35,903 nucleotides of DNA, taken from the IMG/VR virus record IMGVR_UViG_3300028571_000058, positions 1-35,903 of that record; one strand, 5' to 3'. A model generated the notes under the pieces. The model worked only from the letters and a program-made list of their open reading frames with translations, searched no databases and was not told the DNA's origin. Every line of letters starts with the position of its first letter. Within the stretch, counting starts at the first letter, position 1. Below are positions 14,521 through 23,353 of the stretch, piece by piece. The stretch is from a virus. The position numbers and the translations under genes are program-made.

Positions 14521-15044
14521 GCCAACTCTCTTTTCTCATTCTCTATTTCGCTAACGAAAGTTTCTAAAACCCCAGCTTGTTCCATAGCTTCGATGTGCGC
14601 TGGATTGACTCCGCTTCCACCCATCATCATAGCCTTAGCGTTGGTAATAAGTCTAGCTTGCCAGTAATCGGGTTGAGCAGCTTCAATTTCATCACGAGTG
14701 TATTTGTGAGTAAAGCTGTCAAAAATCTCCATTAGATGCTTCAACTCTCTTTCAGCACCTACCATTGAAAGTTGAGTCTGTATTAGACCCAGCTCTTTTT
14801 CTTGAGCTCTCAGTTCATCAAGTTCATCTCCTGTTGAGCGAAGCTTGGCAATTTTAGATTTTGTTTTTTTGACAGCAATTTGAGCAAGCTTGTATTTGTA
14901 AATCATGTCTTGAAGTTCGATTACTGTCTGGTAATACTGCATTTCGGGTGTTGCGTGTTGTCCCAAAACAAAACGCTCCAACTGAAAGCGTGAGCGAGGC
15001 TGTTGAACTTCTGCGATTGCTTTTTCAATTTCATCAAACATCAA
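14517..15044 (-). CDS. hypothetical coiled-coil tail-region protein (175 aa)
   Basis: A 175-residue protein, strongly helical. Residues about 40-110 have coiled-coil character (VIELQDMIYKYKLAQIAVKK, then LDELRAQEKELGLIQTQL). Family not recognised. Its start overlaps the stop of the propeller-like protein by four bases, and a role in fibre assembly or attachment is possible. Confidence 0.55.
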   Translation of the reverse strand: MMFDEIEKAIAEVQQPRSRFQLERFVLGQHATPEMQYYQTVIELQDMIYKYKLAQIAVKKTKSKIAKLRSTGDELDELRAQEKELGLIQTQLSMVGAERELKHLMEIFDSFTHKYTRDEIEAAQPDYWQARLITNAKAMMMGGSGVNPAHIEAMEQAGVLETFVSEIENEKRELA

Positions 15045-16018
15045 AATACTCCTTGATTAGACATACCCATAGTGCGACCAGCAGTAGTCACAGAACAAGT
15101 TGCAGCAAGAGTAGACCGTGTGTCGTTTGCATAGCTAATCTTTTCAATAACATTGTCCAAAGTGCTACCAATTTGACCACCAGCTATGTATCCAGCTAAA
15201 CCTGAGTTAGAGATTGAGGAACCACCATTTCGGGCATTTGTACCTGAAGCAAAAGATGAACGAGTATCTGTCGGCATAGCGTATTTAGTCATAGTTGTAG
15301 AAGCGTTATCTTGAAAATAAATTGCCACTGCTGAATTTGATAATCCAACAGAGCTATACCAAGAACCTGCAACTAATCCTGAAGCCAAGGCTGACCTAGT
15401 GTCGGCTGGATAGGTGAATTTGTCCACATTTGAATTTGGTGAGCCACTCGATGAATCGCCACCTGCGTGATAGCCAGCAACCAATGTATTTTCAGCACTG
15501 GCAGCATAGCCCCTATTACCGCTCAGTCCAGTACCTAGAGTGGTCCTTGTATCTGCTGGAAAAGCAAACTTATCTACTGTTGAGATGAATACTGAACCGT
15601 TATCTCCACCAGCAACATAACCAGCGACACCAGAGTTTGCCCATCCAATAGCACCAGCACGAGCAACACTAAGTCCAGTACCTAAAGTAGTTCTTGTGTC
15701 TGCTGGAAAAGCAAACTTATCTACTGTTGTTCTTACGATTGCTGAGTTCGCACCGCCAAGAGCATAACCAGCAACACCAGAGTTTGCGAATCCAGCTGGG
15801 TAATACCTAGCAAGAGATAGCCCTAAACTTAAAGTTGAACGAGTGTCATTGGCAAAAGCAATTTTATCTACAGCATCGGTCTGGACACCATTGGACAAGT
15901 TTCCACCACCAGTGTAGCCAGCGATGCCAATAAAAACTAACGGCCCAGAAGCCGCACGCAAATTAGTGTATTTTACAAAATTAGTAATGCCAGCTTGGGT
16001 AAGCGAGTAGACTGCCAT
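15041..16018 (-). CDS. kelch-like beta-propeller tail protein
   Basis: A 325-residue protein built from six repeats of about 49 residues. Each repeat has a GYxxGG turn, a VDKFAFPADTR-type strand and a following NSGVAGY. The DTR triplets fall at residues 58, 107, 157, 206, 251 and 299. Kelch-type propellers bind sugars or proteins, so a receptor- or surface-binding role at the tail tip is likely. The N-terminal ~25 residues (AVYSLTQAGITNFVKYTNLR) may attach it to the virion. Two repeats share a 31-base identical DNA stretch, so the gene can probably recombine internally. Confidence 0.75.
   Translation of the reverse strand: MAVYSLTQAGITNFVKYTNLRAASGPLVFIGIAGYTGGGNLSNGVQTDAVDKIAFANDTRSTLSLGLSLARYYPAGFANSGVAGYALGGANSAIVRTTVDKFAFPADTRTTLGTGLSVARAGAIGWANSGVAGYVAGGDNGSVFISTVDKFAFPADTRTTLGTGLSGNRGYAASAENTLVAGYHAGGDSSSGSPNSNVDKFTYPADTRSALASGLVAGSWYSSVGLSNSAVAIYFQDNASTTMTKYAMPTDTRSSFASGTNARNGGSSISNSGLAGYIAGGQIGSTLDNVIEKISYANDTRSTLAATCSVTTAGRTMGMSNQGVF
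15552..15729. repeat. direct repeat inside the propeller gene
   Basis: A 31-base identical sequence at 15552-15582 and 15699-15729, 147 bases (49 codons) apart, encoding the VDKFAFPADT strand of two adjacent repeats. Recombination between copies would remove or add one propeller repeat in frame. Confidence 0.85.
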
Positions 16019-16027
16019 GAGAGCCTA

Positions 16028-16360
16028 CTAAGCTGTTATTTCAGAGCCGAATGCGTTGAAAGTTAGGTTTGCAGTAGAGGCATAAACTTCAAGTACATCA
16101 GCGGCATCTAAAGTAATACCTAGTGTAAGAGTTGTAGAGTCTGAGGCCCCAACTGCTACATCGTAAGCAATGTAATGCTGGTTAGCTAATGCCGCTCCAT
16201 TTGGGCGAATTGAAATACGGTAAGTAGCCGCAGTACCCGCACGGTTAGCTACGATTAGAGTCGAGATTACAGCTTCAGTAGAAGCTGGAACGGTATAAAG
16301 AGTTGTAGCTGTAGTAGCTGAAGGTGCTGATTGACCTAGAACTTTGTAAACTGTTGGCAT
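16028..16360 (-). CDS. tail-tip associated beta protein (110 aa)
   Basis: A 110-residue beta-rich protein (TTLYTVPASTEAVISTLIVA, then TYRISIRPNGAAL). This jelly-roll-like pattern, with TLYTVP near the N-terminus, is widespread among small minor tail and fibre-attached proteins of phages. No catalytic motif. Placed between two other probable fibre proteins and separated from them by only a few bases. Confidence 0.6.
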   Translation of the reverse strand: MPTVYKVLGQSAPSATTATTLYTVPASTEAVISTLIVANRAGTAATYRISIRPNGAALANQHYIAYDVAVGASDSTTLTLGITLDAADVLEVYASTANLTFNAFGSEITA

Positions 16361-16621
16361 TTATGCTCCCATTAGTAAGAAAGTGTTTGAAAGAGAACCG
16401 CCAGCCCCAGTACCAACCTGAGTCCAAGCAGTTCCATTATAGAATTGTAGCTGGTTTACATCTGTAACATAGACTGTCATGCCAGCTGTTGGCGATGGAA
16501 TAGCAGTATTACGAGTGGTAGCAGTAGCAAAGACCATAACTGTCTGGTCTACAGTTGAGTTCATGTCTGAAGCGGTTAGAACCGTTCCAGCTACAAATAC
16601 TTTTCTGCCTTGGTAAGCCAT
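16361..16621 (-). CDS. tail-fibre-like protein (86 aa)
   Basis: An 86-residue protein with a pattern frequent in actinophage minor tail proteins: GTVLTASDMNSTVDQTVMVF, then a central TAGMTVYVTDVNQLQFYNGTAW, where the YxxDxxxLQxYNGTAW motif is the clearest match. It ends immediately before the start of the 110-residue gene. Likely a small fibre or tip adaptor. Confidence 0.65.
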   Translation of the reverse strand: MAYQGRKVFVAGTVLTASDMNSTVDQTVMVFATATTRNTAIPSPTAGMTVYVTDVNQLQFYNGTAWTQVGTGAGGSLSNTFLLMGA

Positions 16622-16647
16622 AAAATCTCCTTATCGTAAGTGTATGG

Positions 16648-17865
16648 TTAGTAAATCAGTGTGCCAACGTCTAACACGCCGAGGGCTACGTCATCCAGTA
16701 CAAATGGGGTTTGCCCAGTTGAGCCAAGGGAGAGAGTCACAAAATGCTCTGCTATCCCAATTTCGTGGTCTATTTTGATGATGGTGCTATATTCCTCAAT
16801 AGCTGGCGGCAACTTAGATGGAGTAAATTTTACGTAAACAATGTCCGATAACTCTAATGCCAAAACGGCGTTTTGATTTGCCTCACTAAGTTTATGTAGG
16901 GCCACTACAAGCTTCTCAAATCTATACTCAGGATTCTTGTAAATAGACAGTAAGTAGTCGGCTAAGCTCTCTACGTCTGCGTTGTATTCCAAAATCAAAT
17001 CGGTCAAGTTCAGGGTCGAAATACCATAAACATCCTCTGATGCGGTATCTGACACAATGACCTTGGCATCGCCTAGTATGTTGGCCTCTACTCGATTATA
17101 GAGCAACTCTGTGCCGTAAACGACACTAATCTCCGAGTAAGCGATTCCAGTGCCGTCATCAGCAAAAGTTGTAGTAAAGCTAGGTGCGTATGAACGTTGG
17201 TGAAATACTAAGAGGCCGTTTTTATTTATGAATAGTTGTCCTTGCTCCGAACTCTCAACAAGCTGTAGATAGCTAAGAGCGTCAGTATTCTCTGGAATTA
17301 GGTCTTCTTGCAAAACTGAATTACCAGTATCTACATCTCTGTCACCTATTGGCCAATTTACCTCTGGCAAACTCAAGATGTTATTGACACGCTCGCCTGA
17401 ATACTCTAAAGCTTGATAGTCGTTAGGCAAGATGGCTTGTGTTAAGTTTGTAAATCTGTCCGAGCAGTAAGCCGATACGAAAGATGGTCCAGCGGGGTCA
17501 TAATCTATATTCCAGTCCTGTACTACTCCAACAAAGGCTTTGACGTCGTTGATACTAATTCGTATGTTTAGTCGAGGGTAGATAGCCCCGAAAAATGGTG
17601 AAGCAGCATACTTAGGGTCAAAAGCTCTTGTGGAGTTATTGAAAGTTACTGTGGCTGTACCAGCCTCATAACGGTCTAGCAAGCGACTTTTACCACGCTG
17701 AATAGATACTGTTTGAACATAAGAAGTTACATCTACGTAAACAAAACCACCTAAAACTACATTAGGGTCGTCTAAGATGCCGTAGGTAGAATCATCTAGC
17801 CTAAAGTTAGCCGCTAGATTTGGAGCGTTTAGCTCTAGTTCTACTTTTAGATTGGTCGCTGCCAT
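16648..17865 (-). CDS. minor tail protein (tail-tip, Dit/Tal-like)
   Basis: A 405-residue protein right after the tape measure in transcription order, the usual place for the distal tail or tail-associated tip protein. The N-terminal part carries VTSYVQTVSIQRGKSRLLDR then AGTATVTFNNSTRAFDP, a motif shared by actinophage minor tail proteins. FVGVVQDWNIDYDP follows. No lysozyme or peptidase motif is seen. Confidence 0.8.
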   Translation of the reverse strand: MAATNLKVELELNAPNLAANFRLDDSTYGILDDPNVVLGGFVYVDVTSYVQTVSIQRGKSRLLDRYEAGTATVTFNNSTRAFDPKYAASPFFGAIYPRLNIRISINDVKAFVGVVQDWNIDYDPAGPSFVSAYCSDRFTNLTQAILPNDYQALEYSGERVNNILSLPEVNWPIGDRDVDTGNSVLQEDLIPENTDALSYLQLVESSEQGQLFINKNGLLVFHQRSYAPSFTTTFADDGTGIAYSEISVVYGTELLYNRVEANILGDAKVIVSDTASEDVYGISTLNLTDLILEYNADVESLADYLLSIYKNPEYRFEKLVVALHKLSEANQNAVLALELSDIVYVKFTPSKLPPAIEEYSTIIKIDHEIGIAEHFVTLSLGSTGQTPFVLDDVALGVLDVGTLIY

Positions 17866-17867
17866 TT

Positions 17868-20792
17868 TTAGAGAGCCGCTCTACCAGAGCTACGCTCGTA
17901 AGCTTTTACAGCCTGAACAATCTCTCTACCAACAGCTGCAGGGTTAGAGCCTACTCCAGCCTTTACGTTTACATTTATTGTAGAAGCTCGCTTATCGGCA
18001 ATAATTGCGGCTTGCATCTGAGCTGCAGTCATCGGTTTATCAATAGTTGGTGCTTTAGTGACAGGCTTTGGAGTCTTGGTCTTTTTTACGTCCTTTTCAA
18101 CAGCTTGGGCGGCTCCAGTAGCTTGATTACCTACGGCGCTAAAGTCAGCGAGCATCGCTGCGAACTTTGCGTTGAAAGCTTCTGCAAGAGTAGTAGCGGC
18201 GTTTTCAAGTTCGGTCTGCTGGGCAAGCAGGGCATCAATCTGACTTTGAATACTAACTTGAGCGGCATTTACTGTGGTCTGGAACATAGTATTGAAGGCT
18301 GTTGCTGAGGTTTCCGCTTGCTTACGTAGAGCCTCATCCTGAGCAACAATACCGCCAATGTAAGACATAATGGCAGTTTCTCCGCCATCAAACATATAGA
18401 CTTCTGCGTCCTTAGAAATCTTCTCGCCAGCAGTTTCCAGTTTGGCGTACAGATTGTTTATTTCTTCTATAGAGAGCTTACCGCCCTTGATGAGTCCCTT
18501 AGCAGTAGCCCCACCCACGTCTTTACCAGAGGCCAAAATTGAGTTGTAGGCTTGCTTATTCAAACCCATAACTTGTAGTGTAGATAGGTCGCTGGCAAAA
18601 GTATCTGTCTGCCTAACTAGCTTTGTTAGTCCAATAATCATAGACCTAGCAGAACGGCCCATGGTGGTTATGTCAGCAAAGCCTTTTACCGCTTCCTTAG
18701 TTGAGCGTCTGAAATCTCTTGAAGCGTTTAGCTTATCTACCATCATGTTGTAAGACTTGGCTAATTCGTCACGCTGCTTAGCGATGTCCGACAAGGCTTT
18801 CTTTGTAGACGCTGCAGAGGACCGTAACTGAGTGGCTATTTCTTCAGTAAGTAGTCCAATGCTTAGACCATCTGCTATTTTGGAATTTATAGCATCAAAG
18901 GAGCCAATTACAGCACTCTCAAAACGACCTATTTCTTGCTCTACCATGGCCAGAGGCTGAGTGCTTTTCAGCATCTCATCCATGCCCTTGACGAAATCAA
19001 CTGACGATGCTTTGATGGCGTTTAGCTTGGCAAGCTTCTCTTCTAGGGCATCACGCTCTGCACCAATCTTACGAAGCTCTGCTTGAATCTGGTTAGAGTA
19101 TTCCTTGAGTGCAGCAGCTTCTTTTTTGGTGATAATTTTATCAACTCTCGACTGCTTGATAGCCTTGTTGATGTTTGTAAAGTTGTCTACGACTGATTTC
19201 TCAAATTGCCCTAGTTCTTTTTCAAGTGCCTTTACTGGGATAATGGCTTTGAGAAGCTCCTTGAAAGTTTTAGCGGTGTCTTTCACTTGCTTCTTACGCT
19301 CAGCAGCGGCGTTATTACCAGAGCCACCCGCTCCGCCAAGACCCCCAGTCCCACCGCCACCAGTAGGCATAGTAAAATCAAAGTCGGCTGGCCCACCAGT
19401 AGCTTCATCTACCCCTGTGGTTTGTACCTCAACCTTTGGTTTGATTGTTTTGATACCAGCCAAAGCCATTAGACCATCAAGCAAAGGCTTTATTACACCA
19501 TTGAAGATTGGCTCTAGTATGCTCGCTAGGAACTGAAAAGCCCCGACTAAGGCATCTACGGCAAACACAATAGTATTGCCCAATACATCTGCCAACAGCT
19601 CAAGAATAGGCAAACCATAATTCTCAATCATGCCAACCAAGAAATCAAGAACAGGTATTAGGAATTTGTCAAATAGTTTTACTAAAGACGGAAGTATTTT
19701 GACAGCTAACTTAGCAAAAATCTCTGCCAGTTTTACAAAGACGGGTAGTACCTTTTTGATTACTTGAATCAAAGGTGGCAAAATTGCTGTAATTATCTCA
19801 GCAAATACCTCGGCCATAATTCTAAGTATTTCTACCAATGGGTCAAGTACGGGCATAAACGAGTCAAGGTTATCTACTACTGCCTGAATTACTGGGACCA
19901 GAGCCTCAAATACTTTAGTAAGAATTGGCCCAAGTTGAGTAATGATAGGAACTAATGCCCCAGCTAATTTGGCAAGGACTGGGAGCAGGGCAGCACCTAC
20001 GTCTTTTTGTAGGTTTTGGAATAAGGCTCCAACAGTTTTGATACTGTTTCCATAGGTGTCTTGGTACTTTACAAAGTCACCCTGAGCGACACCAAGTCCC
20101 TCCATAATCAACTGCTGGCGAACAAGAACTTTCTCCTGTTGGGTCAAGGCAGATGCGTTGGCCCCTAGTCCCATGGCCATGGATTTGGCGTTCATCTCAG
20201 ATTCGCCAATGAGGATGTTGAAACGGCGTAGGGGTTCTGTCTGACCTCTAAGTCCAGATGAGATAGCGGCGAGGGCAGATTCGGTTGGTAGGTCGTAGAA
20301 CGAGCCTAAATCTCCAGCAGCCTGAACTAGCCCAGTGGCGAACTTACCAGCATCTTCACCAGCTAGACCAGCCGCCGTAGCGAATACACCAAAAGATTTA
20401 GCGGCACGGAGAGCAGGAACCTCAGCTAGACCAGCGGTCATAGCAGCGTTTTTTGCGTAGTCCTGTACTAATTTAGCACCGTCACCAAAGGCCTGATTTA
20501 CACCCTCAAACTCAGCCTCAAAAGCAGATGCCCCAGCGACAGCATCTTTCATAAAGTTCAGACCCTGAAAGAGCAGGAACCCTTTAGCGGCGGTGGCTAA
20601 AATACCACCAAGCTTGATAGCAGAGTTACCCATCTGCTTTGTGCCTGAATCAAAGTTTTTTGTAGTGGTAGTAGTAGTTACATTTACTGACTTACCAAAT
20701 TTATCAACAGTCATTTGAGCGGTTTTCATGCCGCTAACAAAGTTGGACGCATCAGCTTGTACCTTAGCTAGTACGCTAATTACCGATGCCAT
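17868..20792 (-). CDS. tape measure protein
   Basis: A 974-residue tape-measure protein that sets tail length and is ejected with DNA. The N-terminal ~25-190 residues contain the TP901/PhiE125-type core with FEAEFEGVNQAFGDGAKLV and LRRFNILIGESEMNAKSM. Residues ~260-470 have long hydrophobic helices (LVPIITQLGPILTKVFEALV onward), typical membrane-insertion regions. A Gly-rich linker (GGGGTGGLGGAGGSG, about 491-505) precedes coiled coils and a basic C-terminal tail. It is the longest gene in the window and follows the frameshifted chaperone by 16 bases. Confidence 0.95.
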   Translation of the reverse strand: MASVISVLAKVQADASNFVSGMKTAQMTVDKFGKSVNVTTTTTTKNFDSGTKQMGNSAIKLGGILATAAKGFLLFQGLNFMKDAVAGASAFEAEFEGVNQAFGDGAKLVQDYAKNAAMTAGLAEVPALRAAKSFGVFATAAGLAGEDAGKFATGLVQAAGDLGSFYDLPTESALAAISSGLRGQTEPLRRFNILIGESEMNAKSMAMGLGANASALTQQEKVLVRQQLIMEGLGVAQGDFVKYQDTYGNSIKTVGALFQNLQKDVGAALLPVLAKLAGALVPIITQLGPILTKVFEALVPVIQAVVDNLDSFMPVLDPLVEILRIMAEVFAEIITAILPPLIQVIKKVLPVFVKLAEIFAKLAVKILPSLVKLFDKFLIPVLDFLVGMIENYGLPILELLADVLGNTIVFAVDALVGAFQFLASILEPIFNGVIKPLLDGLMALAGIKTIKPKVEVQTTGVDEATGGPADFDFTMPTGGGGTGGLGGAGGSGNNAAAERKKQVKDTAKTFKELLKAIIPVKALEKELGQFEKSVVDNFTNINKAIKQSRVDKIITKKEAAALKEYSNQIQAELRKIGAERDALEEKLAKLNAIKASSVDFVKGMDEMLKSTQPLAMVEQEIGRFESAVIGSFDAINSKIADGLSIGLLTEEIATQLRSSAASTKKALSDIAKQRDELAKSYNMMVDKLNASRDFRRSTKEAVKGFADITTMGRSARSMIIGLTKLVRQTDTFASDLSTLQVMGLNKQAYNSILASGKDVGGATAKGLIKGGKLSIEEINNLYAKLETAGEKISKDAEVYMFDGGETAIMSYIGGIVAQDEALRKQAETSATAFNTMFQTTVNAAQVSIQSQIDALLAQQTELENAATTLAEAFNAKFAAMLADFSAVGNQATGAAQAVEKDVKKTKTPKPVTKAPTIDKPMTAAQMQAAIIADKRASTINVNVKAGVGSNPAAVGREIVQAVKAYERSSGRAAL

Positions 20793-20808
20793 TTATTGCC
20801 TTATCTGA

Positions 20809-21332
20809 TTATTTTCTGCGAGATTCTTCAGGTTCGACAATGGATAACAATGCCAACCACTCAATCCACTCACTTGCACTCATAGGTGCGAAATTGGCAG
20901 AACCGTTTTCTAATTCCCAAACGGTCCTGCCTAATCTCTCAGCGACTATGAATTTGGCTCGTCTTTCGTTGTCGAGGAAGATTTTTTTGCTGCAATCTCC
21001 ACCGCATCTTCAGTAAGTCCAGAAAGGCGAGTACCTACATCAACCAAACGCTGTACAGCGGCGGCTGACTTTTGTTTTAGAATAGGGATGTCACCCTCGG
21101 TAAATAGACGCTCACCAGTTTCAGGGTCAAAAGCAGTTCCAACTAGTATGCCTGAGCTAAACGCTCTTAGGTTGGCTTCTTTTGTTTCAGGGTCAAGAAT
21201 TGACGCAAGGAAGTCATCCTTGGCTCCTAAGCTGAAACCACGAACTAATACCTCAACGCTCCACTCAGGAACTTTCACAAGCTCTGATGGTGTGTCGTTT
21301 TCAATGGCGAGAATCTTATCCCGAAGTGACAT
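20809..21332 (-). CDS. tail assembly chaperone, -1 frameshift product (gpGT-like)
   Basis: Long form made by a -1 frameshift at the A7 run (20982-20988). After residue 117 the reading continues as IFLDNERRAKFIVAERLGRT, then VWELENGSANFAPMSASEWI and ends at TAA 20809. The RLGxTVxELE...M...EWxEWLA pattern is that of the T part of lambda gpGT-like chaperones. The fused product has 174 residues and links tape measure and tail-tube proteins during assembly. Sequence, location and slippery site all agree; the frameshift itself is inferred. Confidence 0.85.
20946..21332 (-). CDS. tail assembly chaperone, short form (gpG-like)
   Basis: Zero-frame product of 128 residues ending SSSTTKDEPNS. It has VPEWSVEVLVRGFSLGAKDD and RAFSSGILVGTAFDPETGER, a pattern typical of gpG-type chaperones between tail tube and tape measure in siphophages. 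The C-terminal Ala-rich helix runs straight into the slippery site. Confidence 0.88.
   Translation of the reverse strand: MSLRDKILAIENDTPSELVKVPEWSVEVLVRGFSLGAKDDFLASILDPETKEANLRAFSSGILVGTAFDPETGERLFTEGDIPILKQKSAAAVQRLVDVGTRLSGLTEDAVEIAAKKSSSTTKDEPNS
20982..20988 (-). other. slippery heptamer for -1 frameshift
   Basis: On the minus strand GC-AAAAAAA-T. In the zero frame it reads as A AAA AAA, the X XXY YYZ form of a -1 slippery site, at codons 115-117 of the chaperone gene. The next zero-frame stop is 11 codons downstream. Confidence 0.85.
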
Positions 21333-21347
21333 TTTTACTCCTTATTT

Positions 21348-21773
21348 TTAGAATGTGCTGATTGTAGTAGCTCCAGTACGCTGGAACTCTACTGACAATG
21401 ATACCACATCTCCAACTGGAGCGCCGATTTCATAAGATGTAACTATAGTTTCTTGGGTGTATTTCTTCTTGCCTGCAGCGTTTCCTTCTGGACCAAATAC
21501 TAGCGTTGCAGAAGCAATGGTTCCAGCGATAAGTGCGTCAATGGTTCCTTCGATTACAGTGGCAGAAGTAGCGTCAAATAGCCCTGTTAGAGAGATAGTT
21601 GCGTCATTCTGACCTGTAATGTACTGCTTTGCGTTGGTTCCGAATACGGAAGTTTCAGCTGTATCAATAGCGATTGAAAATGAGATTTCGTTTGTAATTG
21701 AGGATAAATCAACAAGTGTGCCTGATGAGTTATCTAGCTGAATATAAGCGTTTTTACCATGAACAAATGCCAT
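21348..21773 (-). CDS. major tail tube protein paralogue (short)
   Basis: A 141-residue tail-tube-type protein. HGKNAYIQLDNSSGTLVDLS, the SIDTAETSVFG pattern, ITGQNDATISLTGLFD and the C-terminal VVSLSVEFQRTGAT match its longer neighbour nearly motif for motif. The tube core is a beta-sandwich that stacks as rings. Two tube-like genes in tandem suggest that one builds the tube and the other a decorated or terminal ring. Confidence 0.8.
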   Translation of the reverse strand: MAFVHGKNAYIQLDNSSGTLVDLSSITNEISFSIAIDTAETSVFGTNAKQYITGQNDATISLTGLFDATSATVIEGTIDALIAGTIASATLVFGPEGNAAGKKKYTQETIVTSYEIGAPVGDVVSLSVEFQRTGATTISTF

Positions 21774-21774
21774 G

Positions 21775-22500
21775 TTAGTTTCTCCTTGCGATAGAAATTG
21801 TGATTGTGATAGAGCCAGTGCCAGCCGCTAAAGTTGTCTGAGCCCGTAAATAACGATTTATGGTTCCAGTAGCAGTTAGCGATTCACTGGTAAGAGTTGT
21901 AGCTCCTACAACAGTGAAAGTAATAAGGTCTGCCCAAGTAGAGTTATCCGCAGAGTGCTGGACCTTTATGGTTGAGTTGCTGTTTCTTGTGTTTGCTGTA
22001 ACGTGTAGGTTTGCTGTGGCTCCCAATGTAGTAGCAGCGGTATTATCTACAGAGGTTCCGTTGGTAGTAGCGGTCAAAGCAGCTAGTCCAGCCAGTATCA
22101 CACCTTGACGTAGGCCGCCAGTAACTTGAAACTCACCGTTCAAGCTAACGATGTCTGCTACTGGGGCTGTTACCTCATAGGAGGTCTGTTTTACTTGAGC
22201 GAGGGTGGCGTCACGACCAACAGTTAGTCCACCGTCATTAGCAAAAGTTATTACTGGTGTAAGGTCGTTAGTAATTACGTCCTCAAAGATTGCAGCGATT
22301 GCGTTTGCAGCCCCGTCAAACAGTCCTGAGAAACTAACGGTTCCGTCATTTTGTCCTACAAGGTATGTTTTCGCTGGAGTTCCAAAAGTTGAACTCTCAG
22401 CGGTATCAATAGACATAGAGGCGGTTGCTTCTGTCAAATAAGTAGAGATGTCGTACTTACCTAGTAAGGCTTTTGAGTCTTTACCATGTCTAAACGGCAT
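21775..22500 (-). CDS. major tail tube protein with C-terminal add-on domain
   Basis: A 241-residue protein. The first ~135 residues parallel the 141-residue paralogue (SIDTAESSTFGTPAKTYLVG, QNDGTVSFSGLFDG, VSLNGEFQVTGG). The extra C-terminal ~100 residues form a second beta domain (TIKVQHSADNSTWADLITFT, then RYLRAQTTLAAGTGSITITI), like the surface-exposed add-on domains of many phage tube proteins. The add-on probably decorates the tail outside. Confidence 0.82.
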   Translation of the reverse strand: MPFRHGKDSKALLGKYDISTYLTEATASMSIDTAESSTFGTPAKTYLVGQNDGTVSFSGLFDGAANAIAAIFEDVITNDLTPVITFANDGGLTVGRDATLAQVKQTSYEVTAPVADIVSLNGEFQVTGGLRQGVILAGLAALTATTNGTSVDNTAATTLGATANLHVTANTRNSNSTIKVQHSADNSTWADLITFTVVGATTLTSESLTATGTINRYLRAQTTLAAGTGSITITISIARRN

Positions 22501-22711
22501 CGTCTTCTCCTACTTCTTTGTCGTCTAAAACAATTTCGTCAAATTCTTTTACTACAGGCACTTCTGACTTTAGGTCGTCTGTGATTACGCCTGAAGCACG
22601 AAGCCAAGAGATGGACTCTTTTGGCAGGTCGCTTACGATAGCCCCAATTTCGGCACGTTTATTTGGCGGGTAGTCAATACCACGCAATACTCTGTACTCA
22701 TTTTTTGCCAT
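22490..22711 (-). CDS. hypothetical protein (73 aa)
   Basis: A 73-residue acidic protein (YRVLRGIDYPPNKRAEIGAI, then LPKESISWLRASGVI). This pattern recurs in small phage proteins in the head-tail connector region, with no known function. Start at 22711; its end overlaps the start of the long tube gene by 11 bases. Confidence 0.6.
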   Translation of the reverse strand: MAKNEYRVLRGIDYPPNKRAEIGAIVSDLPKESISWLRASGVITDDLKSEVPVVKEFDEIVLDDKEVGEDDAV

Positions 22712-22734
22712 TAGAATCCTCGCTTCTACTTTAG

Positions 22735-22974
22735 TTATTCAGAAAAATTGGGGTCGTCTAACACGCCCATAAATCCGCAATCCTCACACATGGTAGTATC
22801 AGCACCATGGGTCTTTATGTCTTTTATGTTTACGTGTTGGCAACCACTTTTTGTAATGACGGGTGTTACAGGTTCGACTTCAACAGACCTAATCACTAGA
22901 CCACGTATGGTTTCAATGTGAGCTGCTAGTCCATCTAAAGCTAGAACTATTTGCTTCGCTTCATCACTCGTCAT
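22735..22974 (-). CDS. hypothetical zinc-finger-like protein (79 aa)
   Basis: A 79-residue protein: an N-terminal helix (SDEAKQIVLALDGLAAHIET) and a C-terminal CQH...CEDCG motif that could bind zinc. No family recognised. Overlaps the tail terminator gene by 11 bases. Confidence 0.55.
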   Translation of the reverse strand: MTSDEAKQIVLALDGLAAHIETIRGLVIRSVEVEPVTPVITKSGCQHVNIKDIKTHGADTTMCEDCGFMGVLDDPNFSE

Positions 22975-23353
22975 AGGTCACCTCAAAATTAGCCGAAAAG
23001 CCAAAGGCTAGTGCCTCATCCTGCCCAAGCGACAGAATGGTCGAGGAGGGCTTGATACGGAGAAAGTAGGTTCCGTTTACGGTTTGGTTTGTAATGCCCG
23101 CTAGAGCCGCCTGAATCGCTTTTATCTTATCTCTAGGGGTTGTATAGTCCTCTGGCTCCCCATGTACCCTTATTTGTAGACTGGGCTGGTATAGGGCGAT
23201 GCCACTGGCGTTGGTTTCAATGATGTTACCGTCATACTCGGTGAGTAGAACAGCCGCTCCTACATCTGGGAGTTGCCCAATAAACAATGATGAGCCAGCA
23301 ACACCATAGTTGTTATTTACTAAGTATGTGCCTATAGACTCTATCCAACTCAT
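22964..23353 (-). CDS. tail terminator / tail completion protein
   Basis: A 129-residue protein resembling the phage minor capsid/tail completion family (gpU or PF12691 type), which caps the tail tube and joins it to the head. IGTYLVNNNYGVAGSSLFIG, then LPDVGAAVLLTEYDG, a central LQIRVHGEPEDYTTPRDKIK and final FSANFEVTYDE fit the family. Position after the gp10-like gene and before the tube genes agrees. Confidence 0.75.
   Translation of the reverse strand: MSWIESIGTYLVNNNYGVAGSSLFIGQLPDVGAAVLLTEYDGNIIETNASGIALYQPSLQIRVHGEPEDYTTPRDKIKAIQAALAGITNQTVNGTYFLRIKPSSTILSLGQDEALAFGFSANFEVTYDE

Noticed and set aside
17820-18308. 162-codon rightward reading frame
   Set aside because: Lies antisense to the end of the tape measure gene, with no ribosome site and a low-complexity Ser/Cys/Leu composition.
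19105-19536. 143-codon rightward reading frame
   Set aside because: Antisense to the tape measure coiled coils and Gly-rich linker; its Pro-rich stretch is just the complement of that linker.
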